From: Gammaproteobacteria bacterium Gsub
GTDB lineage: Bacteria > Pseudomonadota > Gammaproteobacteria > PS1 > Pseudothioglobaceae
NCBI GenBank assembly: GCA_002007405.1
Contig: JYIN01000005.1
Coordinates: forward strand, 1 to 64,000
DNA: 64,000 nt
Direction: 5' to 3'
In this document: piece by piece, positions 36,407-44,861 of the stretch
Position numbering within the stretch: the stretch's first letter is position 1
Layout: every line of letters starts with the position of its first letter
Notes under the pieces: generated by a model
Told to the model about the DNA's origin: nothing
The model's input: only the letters and a program-made list of their open reading frames with translations
The model's database searches: none
Made by a program: the position numbers and the translations under genes

Positions 36407-37533
36407 ATACTAAAAAAATACACTATTATCGGTATTATTTTAAAATGGATGTGGTACTGTTTTCATTGTTAATGATTGTTAGTATTTTTGGCTTAATGGT
36501 GCTATCCAGTGTCTCAACAGATTCTATAAAATTGCTTTATAAACAAATTGCTCATCTTGCACTTGGCATTGGAGTGATGGCTGTTATTGCCCAAGTACCG
36601 TTTTATTTTTTTCGGCGTTATGCGGCTTATTTAATGCTGTTCGGCATTTTTTTGTTGATTCTAGTATTGCTATTTGGTTCTAGCAGTGGCGGTGCACAGC
36701 GTTGGTTAGATTTAGGATTTTTGCGTTTTCAGCCCTCAGAACTAATGAAAATCATTGTGCCGATTGCTATTGCCGCTATCCTCAGTGAAAAAACTCTGCC
36801 ACCCAAGCCCCTACCCGTGTTAATTTCAATTATCTCAATTATTGTGATTGTATTATTGATTGGCAAACAGCCCGATCTCGGCACTGCTTTATTGATTGCC
36901 GCCAGTGGTTTTTATACATTATTTTTCTCAGGTATTCAGATTCAAATTATCAAACATAATAACTGGTTAAATTTTGGCATTATCTTTTCTTTAATTACCG
37001 CCGCTGGTTATATTATTTGGAATTATTTACTTATAGGCTATCAAAAAAAACGCATCCTAACACTCATTGACCCAACTTTAGACCCGCTCGGATCAAGCTA
37101 TCACATCTTGCAATCTAAAATTGCCATCGGCTCTGGTGGTTTATTGGGTAAAGGTTTTGAGCAGGGTTCTCAATCTCAACTTGACTTCTTACCAGAGCAC
37201 AATACCGATTTTATTTTTGCCGTTATCGCCGAAGAGTTAGGCTTTTTGGGAGTGCTTTTTTTGCTTTGTATTTATACCCTTATTATCTATCGTTGTTTTA
37301 TGATTTCTTTTGAATCCGAGGAGACCTTCACCCAAATATTAGGCGCCAGTCTAACCCTGACTTTTTTTACCTATGTATTTGTTAATATTGGCATGGTATC
37401 GGGTTTGCTGCCTGTGGTTGGGGTGCCACTACCACTGATTAGTTATGGCGGGTCTTCGCTAATTACGCTGATGGCAAGTTTTGGCATTATTATGTCCATT
37501 AACAAATACAAAACACCAAGATTTCTCAAATAA
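36403..37533 (+). CDS. rodA: SEDS glycan polymerase RodA
   Basis: Membrane-embedded peptidoglycan glycosyltransferase of cell elongation. About ten membrane segments in 376 aa. SEDS signatures are 'GGAQRWLDLGFLRFQPSELMKI' (split here as GGAQRWLD and QPSELMK), 'KQPDLGTALLI' with the essential Asp, 'LPEHNTDFIFAVIAEELGF' and 'PVVGVPLPLISYGGSS'. Its cognate PBP2 gene (mrdA) is not adjacent. It runs straight into mltB without a gap. Confidence 0.93.
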   Translation: MNTKKIHYYRYYFKMDVVLFSLLMIVSIFGLMVLSSVSTDSIKLLYKQIAHLALGIGVMAVIAQVPFYFFRRYAAYLMLFGIFLLILVLLFGSSSGGAQRWLDLGFLRFQPSELMKIIVPIAIAAILSEKTLPPKPLPVLISIISIIVIVLLIGKQPDLGTALLIAASGFYTLFFSGIQIQIIKHNNWLNFGIIFSLITAAGYIIWNYLLIGYQKKRILTLIDPTLDPLGSSYHILQSKIAIGSGGLLGKGFEQGSQSQLDFLPEHNTDFIFAVIAEELGFLGVLFLLCIYTLIIYRCFMISFESEETFTQILGASLTLTFFTYVFVNIGMVSGLLPVVGVPLPLISYGGSSLITLMASFGIIMSINKYKTPRFLK

Positions 37534-38529
37534 ATGTTGCGATTATTAGCACTCTTACTGTTGTTATTATCATTGGCAACTTCGGCACAAACACTGCCTG
37601 CCACGCATTTTAAATCGGTACAGGCGTTCATCAATAAAATGGTGGAAGAGCATCATTTTAGTCGGGCACAACTAACGCTTATTTTTTCTGAAATTAAATT
37701 TATAGTTGCTGATAAAAATAACAAGAAAAAACCCAAAAAAAGAAAAACCATAACTTGGGATAAATATAGGGCGTTATCTATTACTAATGAACGCATTGAA
37801 GACGGATTGGAGTTTTGGGAAGACAATTTGACCACTTTGGAGCACGCCGAGGCAGCCTATCATGTTCCGAGTGAGATTATTGTTGCTATCTTAGGCATAG
37901 AAACCAACTATGGTAATAAAAAAGGCAATCACCCTACATTCAAGACATTAACTCAACGCGCTTTTGGCAATTACCGCAGGCGTAATTTTTATAAACAAGA
38001 ATTGGAGAGTTTTCTCCTCATGGCGCGTGAAAATGTTATTCCTCCCTTGTCCATTCAAGGGTCGTATGCGGGGGCTATGGGTTATCCGCAATTTATTGCC
38101 AGCTCATATCGGCACTATGCAGTGGACTTTAACAAAGATAGAAAAATTGACCTATTTTCTGACCCAATTGATGCGATTGGCTCAATTGCTAATTATTTTG
38201 ATCAACATCATTGGCACGATGGTGGCGAAATTACGCGCCCGATTTTACTTGATAAAGAACAACAAAAATATGCTTCAAACACAATCAAAAAGCCTAAAAA
38301 AAGCGCCAGCTATTGGCGCAACAAAGGCTTTAATATTGATGCAGACATTGACCAACAAACCAAACTGGCGTTTATTAGCCTGCCACAAAAAATAATGAAT
38401 GAAACTTGGCTTACTTTTTGGAATTTTTATGTGCTAACCCGTTATAATCATGACAACAGATATGCGATGGCTGTTTATCAATTATCACAAAAATTAAAAC
38501 AAAAATTCAACCTTAAAAATCATCAATAA
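37534..38529 (+). CDS. mltB: Lytic murein transglycosylase B-like
   Basis: Cleaves the MurNAc-GlcNAc bond to anhydro-MurNAc ends. A signal peptide (MLRLLALLLLLLSLATSAQ) lacks a lipobox Cys, so the protein is soluble in the periplasm, unlike E. coli MltB. The catalytic Glu is in 'ILGIETNYGNKKG'. 'QGSYAGAMGYPQFIASSY' and 'VDFNKDRKIDLF' (an EF-hand-like loop) match family 3. 331 aa. Abuts rodA. Confidence 0.93.
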   Translation: MLRLLALLLLLLSLATSAQTLPATHFKSVQAFINKMVEEHHFSRAQLTLIFSEIKFIVADKNNKKKPKKRKTITWDKYRALSITNERIEDGLEFWEDNLTTLEHAEAAYHVPSEIIVAILGIETNYGNKKGNHPTFKTLTQRAFGNYRRRNFYKQELESFLLMARENVIPPLSIQGSYAGAMGYPQFIASSYRHYAVDFNKDRKIDLFSDPIDAIGSIANYFDQHHWHDGGEITRPILLDKEQQKYASNTIKKPKKSASYWRNKGFNIDADIDQQTKLAFISLPQKIMNETWLTFWNFYVLTRYNHDNRYAMAVYQLSQKLKQKFNLKNHQ

Positions 38530-38532
38530 AAC

Positions 38533-39678
38533 ATGCAGATCCAACCATCAATAAAAAAACCATTCAAACTATTAACACTGATCTTAATGACAATTACACT
38601 CAGTGCTCAGGCGGCGATTTTCATCACCCCTAAACCCCCCTTAGTTGATGCTAAAGCTTATGTTGTTTTTGATCACAACTCTGCCACACTCATTGCCAAA
38701 AATAATGCCAATAAGAAGCACGCACCCGCTAGTTTAACCAAATTAATGACCGCTTATGTGGTATTCCAACTCCTAAAAGATGGCAGAGTCAGTTTAGAAG
38801 ATAAGGTTAGAATCAGTGAAAAGGCATGGAAAACCGGTGGATCAAAAAGTTTTATTGAGGTCGGTAAGTCAATCAAACTTGAAACCCTGCTCAAAGGCAT
38901 GATTATTCAATCAGGCAATGATTCTTCCGTAGCTTTGGCTGAACATATTGCTGGCACTGAAGGCACTTTTGCCGCGTATATGAATGAATATGCCGAACAA
39001 TTAGGGATGCGCAATTCGCGCTTTGAAAACGCCTCTGGATTGCCTGATGAAAACCAATATACAACAGCTTATGACATAGCTATTCTAGCAAGTGCAACCA
39101 TTCGAGATTTTCCAAAATTCTATTTGTGGTATGCACAAAAAGAATTTACTCATAACGGCATTAAACAACAAAACCGCAATCGCTTACTGTGGAGTGACAA
39201 CACCATAGATGGGCTTAAAACTGGCCATACTGAAAAAGCAGGCTATAACTTAGTCGCCAGTGCTAATCGTGTTGGAATGCGGCTGATTTCTGTTGTCTTA
39301 GGATCAGGCAGTGTCAATGCGCGCGAACTACAAACCCAAAAGATTCTAGACTATGGCTTTCGTTTTTTTGAAACCATCCAAATCAGCGGTATTCACAAAC
39401 AAGTACCGATTGCTAAGGCAACCAAGGACACACTTAAAATCGGCATGGCTAATACAACTTACCTAACTCTAAATCGAGGTAAATTTAAACTTTCGGAGCA
39501 ATCCATTGTGCTTAATAGTAGGCTCTCAGCCCCCCTAAAAAAAGGTGAAAAAGTGGGCAGCTTAATGATAAATTTTGAGGATGAAACCCTTGCGCAGTTG
39601 CCACTTATTGCTTTAGAAGACGCACAGCAGGCTGGGTTTTTCTCGCGCATGATTGACAATATAAAATCTTTGTTTTAA
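38533..39678 (+). CDS. dacA: D-alanyl-D-alanine carboxypeptidase (PBP5/6 type)
   Basis: Removes the terminal D-Ala of pentapeptides. A signal peptide (about 1-29) is followed by SxxK in 'PASLTKLMTAYV' (about residue 62), SxN in 'QSGNDSSVAL' and KTG in 'GLKTGHTEKAGYN'. A PBP5-type C-terminal beta domain follows, then an amphipathic anchor helix at the very end (GFFSRMIDNIKSLF). 381 aa. rlpA, usually between mltB and dacA, is missing. Confidence 0.95.
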   Translation: MQIQPSIKKPFKLLTLILMTITLSAQAAIFITPKPPLVDAKAYVVFDHNSATLIAKNNANKKHAPASLTKLMTAYVVFQLLKDGRVSLEDKVRISEKAWKTGGSKSFIEVGKSIKLETLLKGMIIQSGNDSSVALAEHIAGTEGTFAAYMNEYAEQLGMRNSRFENASGLPDENQYTTAYDIAILASATIRDFPKFYLWYAQKEFTHNGIKQQNRNRLLWSDNTIDGLKTGHTEKAGYNLVASANRVGMRLISVVLGSGSVNARELQTQKILDYGFRFFETIQISGIHKQVPIAKATKDTLKIGMANTTYLTLNRGKFKLSEQSIVLNSRLSAPLKKGEKVGSLMINFEDETLAQLPLIALEDAQQAGFFSRMIDNIKSLF

Positions 39679-39679
39679 A

Positions 39680-39717
39680 AAAGACCTTTACATCATTATG
39701 AATAATCATCAAAACAC
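39680..39717. repeat. Dispersed palindromic repeat, copy D (degenerate)
   Basis: AAAGACCTTTACATCATTATG and then AATAATCATCAAAACACC resembles copies B and C, with a decayed right arm. It begins one base after the dacA stop. Confidence 0.4.
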
Positions 39718-39796
39718 CATCTTTCACCAACTTGGCGAAATCCCCAATTTTGCCAATCATCCATAATGGCGCAAAGATTTCAAGTTAAAAAATCAA

Positions 39797-40630
39797 GTGG
39801 TTTTTTTAAACACCCAGTTTATTAAAAAAGATCAAGCCTGTATCAGTGTCATGGACCGAGGTTTTTTGTTTGGTGATGGGGTATATGAAGTTATTCCTGT
39901 TTATCAAAGCAAGATTTTTCGCCTCAACGCACATCTAAAGCGCCTACAAAAAAGTCTGGATTCGATCAAAATTATCAACCCTTATACTTTTAACGAATGG
40001 AGTTACATTTTAACTAAATTGGTTAATTTTTCCTCCTTGTCAAACCAGTCTCTATATTTACAAATCACCCGCGGTTGTGATACTCAGCGCCAACACAACT
40101 TTGCAAAACTGACCCCTACAATTTATATTGAATCTAACCCACTAACGCCAAAGTCCAAGTCAATTTTAGAACAAGGCTTTAATGCCATTAGTCGTGAGGA
40201 TATTCGCTGGGGTCGGTGTGATATTAAGGCCACTTCACTACTGGCAAATGTGCTTTATGTTGAGCAAGCCAGACAACAGGGTGTTGAAGAAGTGATTTTA
40301 TTTCGGGGCAAGAAAATCACCGAAGGCGCCAGCTCAAATGTCTTTATGCTTAAAGATGACACGCTATTTACCCACCCTGCTGGTGGCAACATTCTCTCAG
40401 GCATCACTCGTGATTTAGTCATTAGTAGTGCCAAAGCATGCCAACTCAGTGTCCAAGAAGTAGCTTTTTCGCTGGCAGATATTAGGCGCTGCGAAGGTTT
40501 ATGGATTTCCAGCTCAACGCGCGAAATTATGCCTATCACTTTATTAGATGGTGCAACGATTAACCAAGGCAAGATAAACCAACATTGGCATTGTGTATAT
40601 GATTATTATCAACAATTAAAATATGATTGA
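39797..40630 (+). CDS. dat: D-amino acid aminotransferase (class IV PLP)
   Basis: Interconverts D-alanine and D-glutamate with their keto acids. The family pattern 'ISVMDRGFLFGDGVYEVIP' near the N-terminus, the PLP Lys in 'DIKATSLLANVLY', 'EEVILF' and 'EGASSNVFML' are present. The start is unsure: GTG 39797 has no ribosome binding site. The same frame continues upstream through a TAA (39764-39766) to an ATG at 39698, so the N-terminus may be interrupted. 277 aa. It could supply D-Ala or D-Glu to murC/ddl steps. It overlaps amgK-murU by 8 nt. Confidence 0.88.
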   Translation: MVFLNTQFIKKDQACISVMDRGFLFGDGVYEVIPVYQSKIFRLNAHLKRLQKSLDSIKIINPYTFNEWSYILTKLVNFSSLSNQSLYLQITRGCDTQRQHNFAKLTPTIYIESNPLTPKSKSILEQGFNAISREDIRWGRCDIKATSLLANVLYVEQARQQGVEEVILFRGKKITEGASSNVFMLKDDTLFTHPAGGNILSGITRDLVISSAKACQLSVQEVAFSLADIRRCEGLWISSSTREIMPITLLDGATINQGKINQHWHCVYDYYQQLKYD

Positions 40631-42233
40631 TAAACGCCTAAATCTACTTAAAGATTGGTTAAATGTGTGCCTTAACAATAAAAATTTTAGCATTACCAGT
40701 GCTAGTGATGATGCTAGTTTTCGGCGTTATTTTCGTATCAGATACGGCAAAAAAAGTTTTATTGCCATGGATGCCCCACCCGAAAAAGAAGATTGTGCGT
40801 CTTTCATTCGTATTGCCCGTTATTTAATCACTGGCGGCATTCATGCCCCAAAAATTATCAACAGCAATTTGCAACAAGGGTTTTTATTGTTAGAAGATTT
40901 AGGTGTGCAAACTTTTCTAAGCGCACAGCAAAATATATTTGCTATTAAGGATTATAAAAATGCCATTGATACCTTGCTTAAAATTCAAGCACTACCGCCT
41001 CAAGCTGCCAATATCCCTAATTACGATAGCACATTATTAACAGCAGAAATGCAGCTATTGATTGATTGGTATTTACCAACACTCAATAGCAAACAAAATG
41101 CACAACTACAAACAATTTTTAAGCTTTTAAACGATAATGCGCTCAAAGCGGTGCAGGTATTTGCCCATCGTGATTATCACACGCGGAATTTAATGCTACT
41201 TGCCAATAAAGAGATTGGGGTGCTTGATTTTCAGGATGCGGTAGTTGGGGCGAATACTTATGATTTGGTTTCACTACTCAAAGATGCCTACTTTGAACTC
41301 ACCCCCCCTGATTTACAAGTCTTGCTTCATTATTATTATAATCAGGCGGGCATTAAAACAGATTTTGCTACATTTGAAAAACAGTTTGATTTAATGGGTT
41401 TGCAACGCCACCTAAAAGTATTAGGTATTTTTAAGCGTTTGTCGGTTCGCGATGGTAAAAATCAATATCTAAGCAATATTCCATTGGTTATTAAATATGT
41501 CTTGAATGTTGTGGATAAATATCCAGAATTGTCCTCACTAAGGGACATTCTTACTTTAGATGATAGTCCAATCAATGCTATGATTCTATCTGCTGGACGC
41601 GGTAAGCGGATGATGCCACTGACTAAAAATCTGCCCAAACCATTGCTTAAAGTTGCAGGCAAAACCTTGATTGAGCACGCAATCAACACTTTAAAAAAAG
41701 CCAACATTAATAATATTATTGTCAATACCTCATATTTGGCTAAACAGTTGAGGCAACATCTTGGCGATGGCAGCAATTTTGGGGTGCAAATTACATATAG
41801 CAACGAGTCTCAAGACGCGTTAGAAACCGCAGGCGGTATTATTAAAGCACTGCCTTTATTAGGCGATAAGCCTTTTATTGTGATTAACTCTGATGTGCTT
41901 TGTAACTATGACTTATCCCAACTCAAGTTGCCGAGCAATTCTTTGGCACACTTGGTGTTGGTTGATAATCCAGCACACAATCCAGGGGGCGATTTTTCAT
42001 TAGATAATCATCAAATTATCAATGCTGGCAGTAAAAGTTATACTTTTTCAGGGATTGGTATCTATCATCCTGATTTATTTAAATCATATCTTGGCAAGGA
42101 GAAAAAACTCCCACTTTATCCTTTATTTCAAGCTGCTATTAAGCGTGGCAAACTCAGTGGCGAATATTACGGTGGTTATTGGCGAGATGTGGGTACACCC
42201 CAGCGTTTAAAATTATGCAAAAGTTGCATATAA
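40623..42233 (+). CDS. amgK-murU: Fused MurNAc kinase-uridylyltransferase (AmgK-MurU)
   Basis: 536 aa. Residues 1 to about 310 are an aminoglycoside-phosphotransferase-fold sugar kinase of the AmgK type: 'SDDASFRRYFRIRYG', catalytic 'VFAHRDYHTRNLML' and metal-binding 'IGVLDFQDAVVGANTYD'. Residues about 316 to 536 are a MurU-type nucleotidyltransferase: 'AMILSAGRGKRMMPLT', 'PLLKVAGKTLIEH', 'VINSDVL' and the final 'WRDVGTPQRL'. Together they turn MurNAc into UDP-MurNAc, by-passing MurA/MurB (the cell-wall recycling route known from Pseudomonas). There the two are separate adjacent genes; here one polypeptide carries both. Confidence 0.9.
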   Translation: MIDKRLNLLKDWLNVCLNNKNFSITSASDDASFRRYFRIRYGKKSFIAMDAPPEKEDCASFIRIARYLITGGIHAPKIINSNLQQGFLLLEDLGVQTFLSAQQNIFAIKDYKNAIDTLLKIQALPPQAANIPNYDSTLLTAEMQLLIDWYLPTLNSKQNAQLQTIFKLLNDNALKAVQVFAHRDYHTRNLMLLANKEIGVLDFQDAVVGANTYDLVSLLKDAYFELTPPDLQVLLHYYYNQAGIKTDFATFEKQFDLMGLQRHLKVLGIFKRLSVRDGKNQYLSNIPLVIKYVLNVVDKYPELSSLRDILTLDDSPINAMILSAGRGKRMMPLTKNLPKPLLKVAGKTLIEHAINTLKKANINNIIVNTSYLAKQLRQHLGDGSNFGVQITYSNESQDALETAGGIIKALPLLGDKPFIVINSDVLCNYDLSQLKLPSNSLAHLVLVDNPAHNPGGDFSLDNHQIINAGSKSYTFSGIGIYHPDLFKSYLGKEKKLPLYPLFQAAIKRGKLSGEYYGGYWRDVGTPQRLKLCKSCI

Positions 42234-42234
42234 T
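42206..42234 (+). promoter_or_regulatory. Candidate promoter for the SRP RNA
   Basis: TATAAT (42229-42234) with a weak TTTAAA (42206-42211) 17 bp upstream, overlapping the end of amgK-murU. It would start transcription about 20-25 nt before the folded RNA. Confidence 0.45.
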
Positions 42235-42264
42235 TTGTATTCTGATTCAAGTAAAATTACCTCT

Positions 42265-42373
42265 GGTAGTATCAAGGGTGCACTGACAATGAATGGTTAT
42301 GAACCCCGCCAGATTCGGAAGAAAGCAACGGTAATAATTTTTTCATGTGTTGGTTATTATTCTTGGTGCTACC
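42265..42373 (+). ncRNA. ffs: 4.5S signal recognition particle RNA
   Basis: The 5' and 3' ends pair along 12 bp (GGTAGTATCAAG with CTTGGTGCTACC, allowing two G-U pairs). The apical helix contains 'CCAGATTCGGAAGAAAGCA': a TTC-GGAA-GAA tetraloop hairpin above the CAG/AGCA symmetric loop that binds Ffh. This matches the E. coli 'CAGGTCCGGAAGGAAGCA' region. ATTTTTTGAG after the stem is a terminator. At 109 nt it is close to the E. coli 114-nt RNA, and ffs next to dnaX occurs in other bacteria. Confidence 0.9.
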
Positions 42374-42392
42374 ATTTTTTGAGACCCAGACA

Positions 42393-43961
42393 ATGGATAA
42401 ACATTATCAAGTTTTAGCGCGCAAATATCGCCCCCATAGTTTTGCTGAAATGGTCGGTCAAACCCATACTGTTAAAACTCTGATTAATGCCTTAGATGCG
42501 AACAATCTGCATCATGGTTTTTTATTTACTGGGACCCGCGGGGTAGGGAAAACCACGATTGCCAGAATTTTTGCCAAATCTATTAATTGTGAAAAAGGCA
42601 TTAGCTCCAAGCCTTGTGGCAAATGCCTCACCTGTATTGAAATTGACAAAGGGCAATCGATTGATTTAATTGAGATTGATGCTGCTTCATATACGGGCGT
42701 GGAAAACATGCGTAATATTTTAGAAAACGCACAATACATGCCTACCAAAAATCGCTATAAAATTTATCTGATTGATGAAGTGCATATGCTCTCATCAAGC
42801 AGCTTTAACGCCTTACTTAAAACCTTAGAAGAGCCACCTGAACATATCAAATTTTTATTGGCTACAACGGACCCAAAAAAACTGCCTATTACGGTCTTAT
42901 CTCGCTGTCTACAATTCAAACTACAAAAACTCACCCAAGCTGAGATATTCTCCCAGCTTAAATTTGTTATGCACTCTGAAAAGTTGGAATACGAAGAATT
43001 GGCACTGCGACAAATTGCTGATTTTGGTAACGGCTCAATGCGCGATTCTCTCAGCTTGCTTGACCAGTCGATTGCTTATGGAAACGGCACGGTTATGAGT
43101 AAAGACATCAAATCCATGCTGAGTTTGGTGGGTCATGATGACATGCTCACTTTAACAACACATTTATTTAATCAAGATGCTGAGGCGGTCATTAACTTTA
43201 TTAAAAAACTCTCCCACAAAGGGGAAAACTTAAGCCATGCGTTGCAGGATTTGACTGTGCTTTTGCACCAGATATCAGTTGCACAAATCATTGATAACGA
43301 TCAAGTAGAAAATGGGGCTAAAGCCTTAGCAACACAAATCTCCAGCCAAGATTTACAACTGTTCTACCATATAGCAATCAACGGAATCAAAGAAATGTCG
43401 CTCGCTCCAAGTGAGCAAATTGGGTTTGAGATGACCTTGCTTAGAATGCTGGCGTTTCGTAATGATATTGCCAATTTTTCTGAAAAAAAAACAGCCAAAT
43501 TAGTATCTCAGCCAAACCAACCAAAAAAGGTAGAAAAAACTAAAAAAAGAACCTCCCAAGCAAAACTTAATATTGGCTCTCAAACTCAATGGGAAGAGAT
43601 TATCAAATCGCTTGATTTTAGCCCAGCAGCACGCACATTACTTAAAAACACAGTGTTTGGTAGTTATGATAATCAAATCTTAACGCTCATCTTAGACAAA
43701 CAACTTAGCAACTTATTAACCAATGATATCCAAACCTCCATACAAACCACATTAAACAAATATTTTGTTAGTTTAACACTTAAAATTCAGCTTGATAAAC
43801 TTACAAAAAAAAGACTCACTCAAAAGGAAGCACAAGCCAATCAACAAAAAACAGCAGCAATGCAAAGTGCTTTTTTAAAAGATGAGGGGGTACAAAAATT
43901 ACAAAAAACTTTTGACACAAAAGTTAATACTAACAGTATTCGGGAGGTAGAAAATGTTTAA
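42393..43961 (+). CDS. dnaX: DNA polymerase III subunits tau/gamma
   Basis: Clamp-loader ATPase. The start at ATG 42393 (MDKHYQVLARKYRPHSF) is the family N-terminus; the longer frame from 42345 runs through the SRP RNA. The Walker A motif is 'GTRGVGKTTIARIFAKS'. The zinc Cys residues are in 'CEKGISSKPCGKCLTC', and 'LIDEVHMLSSSSFNALLKTLEEPP' is Walker B. Domain III ends about residue 360. A Lys-rich linker and tau-specific C-terminus follow. 522 aa, against 643 in E. coli. An A9 run and an AAAAAAG slip site sit at the linker, so a gamma form is likely. Confidence 0.96.
   Translation: MDKHYQVLARKYRPHSFAEMVGQTHTVKTLINALDANNLHHGFLFTGTRGVGKTTIARIFAKSINCEKGISSKPCGKCLTCIEIDKGQSIDLIEIDAASYTGVENMRNILENAQYMPTKNRYKIYLIDEVHMLSSSSFNALLKTLEEPPEHIKFLLATTDPKKLPITVLSRCLQFKLQKLTQAEIFSQLKFVMHSEKLEYEELALRQIADFGNGSMRDSLSLLDQSIAYGNGTVMSKDIKSMLSLVGHDDMLTLTTHLFNQDAEAVINFIKKLSHKGENLSHALQDLTVLLHQISVAQIIDNDQVENGAKALATQISSQDLQLFYHIAINGIKEMSLAPSEQIGFEMTLLRMLAFRNDIANFSEKKTAKLVSQPNQPKKVEKTKKRTSQAKLNIGSQTQWEEIIKSLDFSPAARTLLKNTVFGSYDNQILTLILDKQLSNLLTNDIQTSIQTTLNKYFVSLTLKIQLDKLTKKRLTQKEAQANQQKTAAMQSAFLKDEGVQKLQKTFDTKVNTNSIREVENV
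43523..43543 (+). promoter_or_regulatory. Probable -1 ribosomal frameshift site making DnaX gamma
   Basis: The heptamer A-AAA-AAG is in the zero frame (codons 377-379). A -1 shift reads four more codons, then TAA at 43541-43543, giving about 383 aa, just past domain III. This is the same heptamer E. coli uses. An A9 run at 43483-43491 could slip into the same frame and stop. Confidence 0.65.
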
Positions 43962-44280
43962 AAACAAGATAGCGGCGATGATGAAAAAAGCCCAAAAAAT
44001 GCGAGAAAATAGGCAACAAGTCTGGGCAGAAATCAAAAAAATAACCGCCAGTAAAGTGGCAAATAGTGCGGTGCAAGTCGCTCTAAATGATGCTTATCAA
44101 GCAACCAATATTAAAATAAACAACAGTGCTGTCAATGATAAAAGCATATTGGAAAATTTGATTTTAGCTGCCTTAAACGATGCCAATATACAAAATGCAC
44201 AGGTATCTACGGCTAAAATAAAATGCAACTGGGGGAATGAAATTACCTGTTGGCACCACACTACCCCTCTAATGAGATGA
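43954..44280 (+). CDS. ybaB: Nucleoid-associated protein YbaB/EbfC
   Basis: 108 aa DNA-binding dimer. The N-terminal helix 'MMKKAQKMRENRQQVWAEIKKI' resembles the family 'LMKQAQQMQEKMQKMQEEI'. The middle is more divergent than usual and the sheet region is short of Gly. The assignment rests partly on position between dnaX and recR. It overlaps dnaX by 8 nt. Confidence 0.8.
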   Translation: MFKNKIAAMMKKAQKMRENRQQVWAEIKKITASKVANSAVQVALNDAYQATNIKINNSAVNDKSILENLILAALNDANIQNAQVSTAKIKCNWGNEITCWHHTTPLMR

Positions 44281-44861
44281 TTAAATCTCTTAACCAAGCT
44301 TTTTGTATATTGCCTGGTGTTGGCAGCAAAACCGCACAACGCTTTATTTATTATTTATTAGAGCACAATCGCGAAGGGGGTCTGGCTTTGGCCAAGGCAT
44401 TGACTGGCGCTATGGAACAGGTCAAGCACTGCGGTATTTGCCGCACTCTGAGTGAGGCGACAGCCTGCGAAATTTGTGATAATGACAAGCGTGATGATTC
44501 GCAATTGTGCATTGTAGAAACGCCAGCCGATATTCATGCGATTGAACAAAGCGGGATTTATAAAGGCAAATATTTTGTTTTAGGAGGGTATTTGTCACCA
44601 ATTGATGGTATTGGTGTGGCTGAGCTTGGTTTGGATGAATTGAATAAAATGCTTAGCAAGCAAAAAATAGCTGAGATAATTCTCGCTACCAACGCTACCG
44701 CAGAAGGTGAAGTTACCGCACATTATATCAGCAATATAGCAAAACAGTTTGATGTACAAATCACCCGCATCGCACACGGAATTCCAATTGGCGGTGAGCT
44801 TGAATATGCCGATATTAACACTATTGCCCACGCCCTATCAGGGCGGAAAAACTATGACTGA
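44277..44861 (+). CDS. recR: Recombination protein RecR
   Basis: RecFOR partner for loading RecA at gaps. A helix-hairpin-helix 'LPGVGSKTAQRFIYYLLE' is followed by zinc-binding 'CGICRTLSEATACEIC' and a Toprim domain 'LCIVETPADIHAIEQSG' then 'VLGGYLSPIDGIG'. The ATG at 44277 overlaps the ybaB stop (ATGA). TTG 44250 in the same frame would add nine residues. About 194 aa. Confidence 0.93.
   Translation: MIKSLNQAFCILPGVGSKTAQRFIYYLLEHNREGGLALAKALTGAMEQVKHCGICRTLSEATACEICDNDKRDDSQLCIVETPADIHAIEQSGIYKGKYFVLGGYLSPIDGIGVAELGLDELNKMLSKQKIAEIILATNATAEGEVTAHYISNIAKQFDVQITRIAHGIPIGGELEYADINTIAHALSGRKNYD

Noticed and set aside
42235-42417. 60-codon ORF and the upstream extension of dnaX
   Set aside because: Both run through the SRP RNA; the RNA fold and the dnaX family start at 42393 explain the region.
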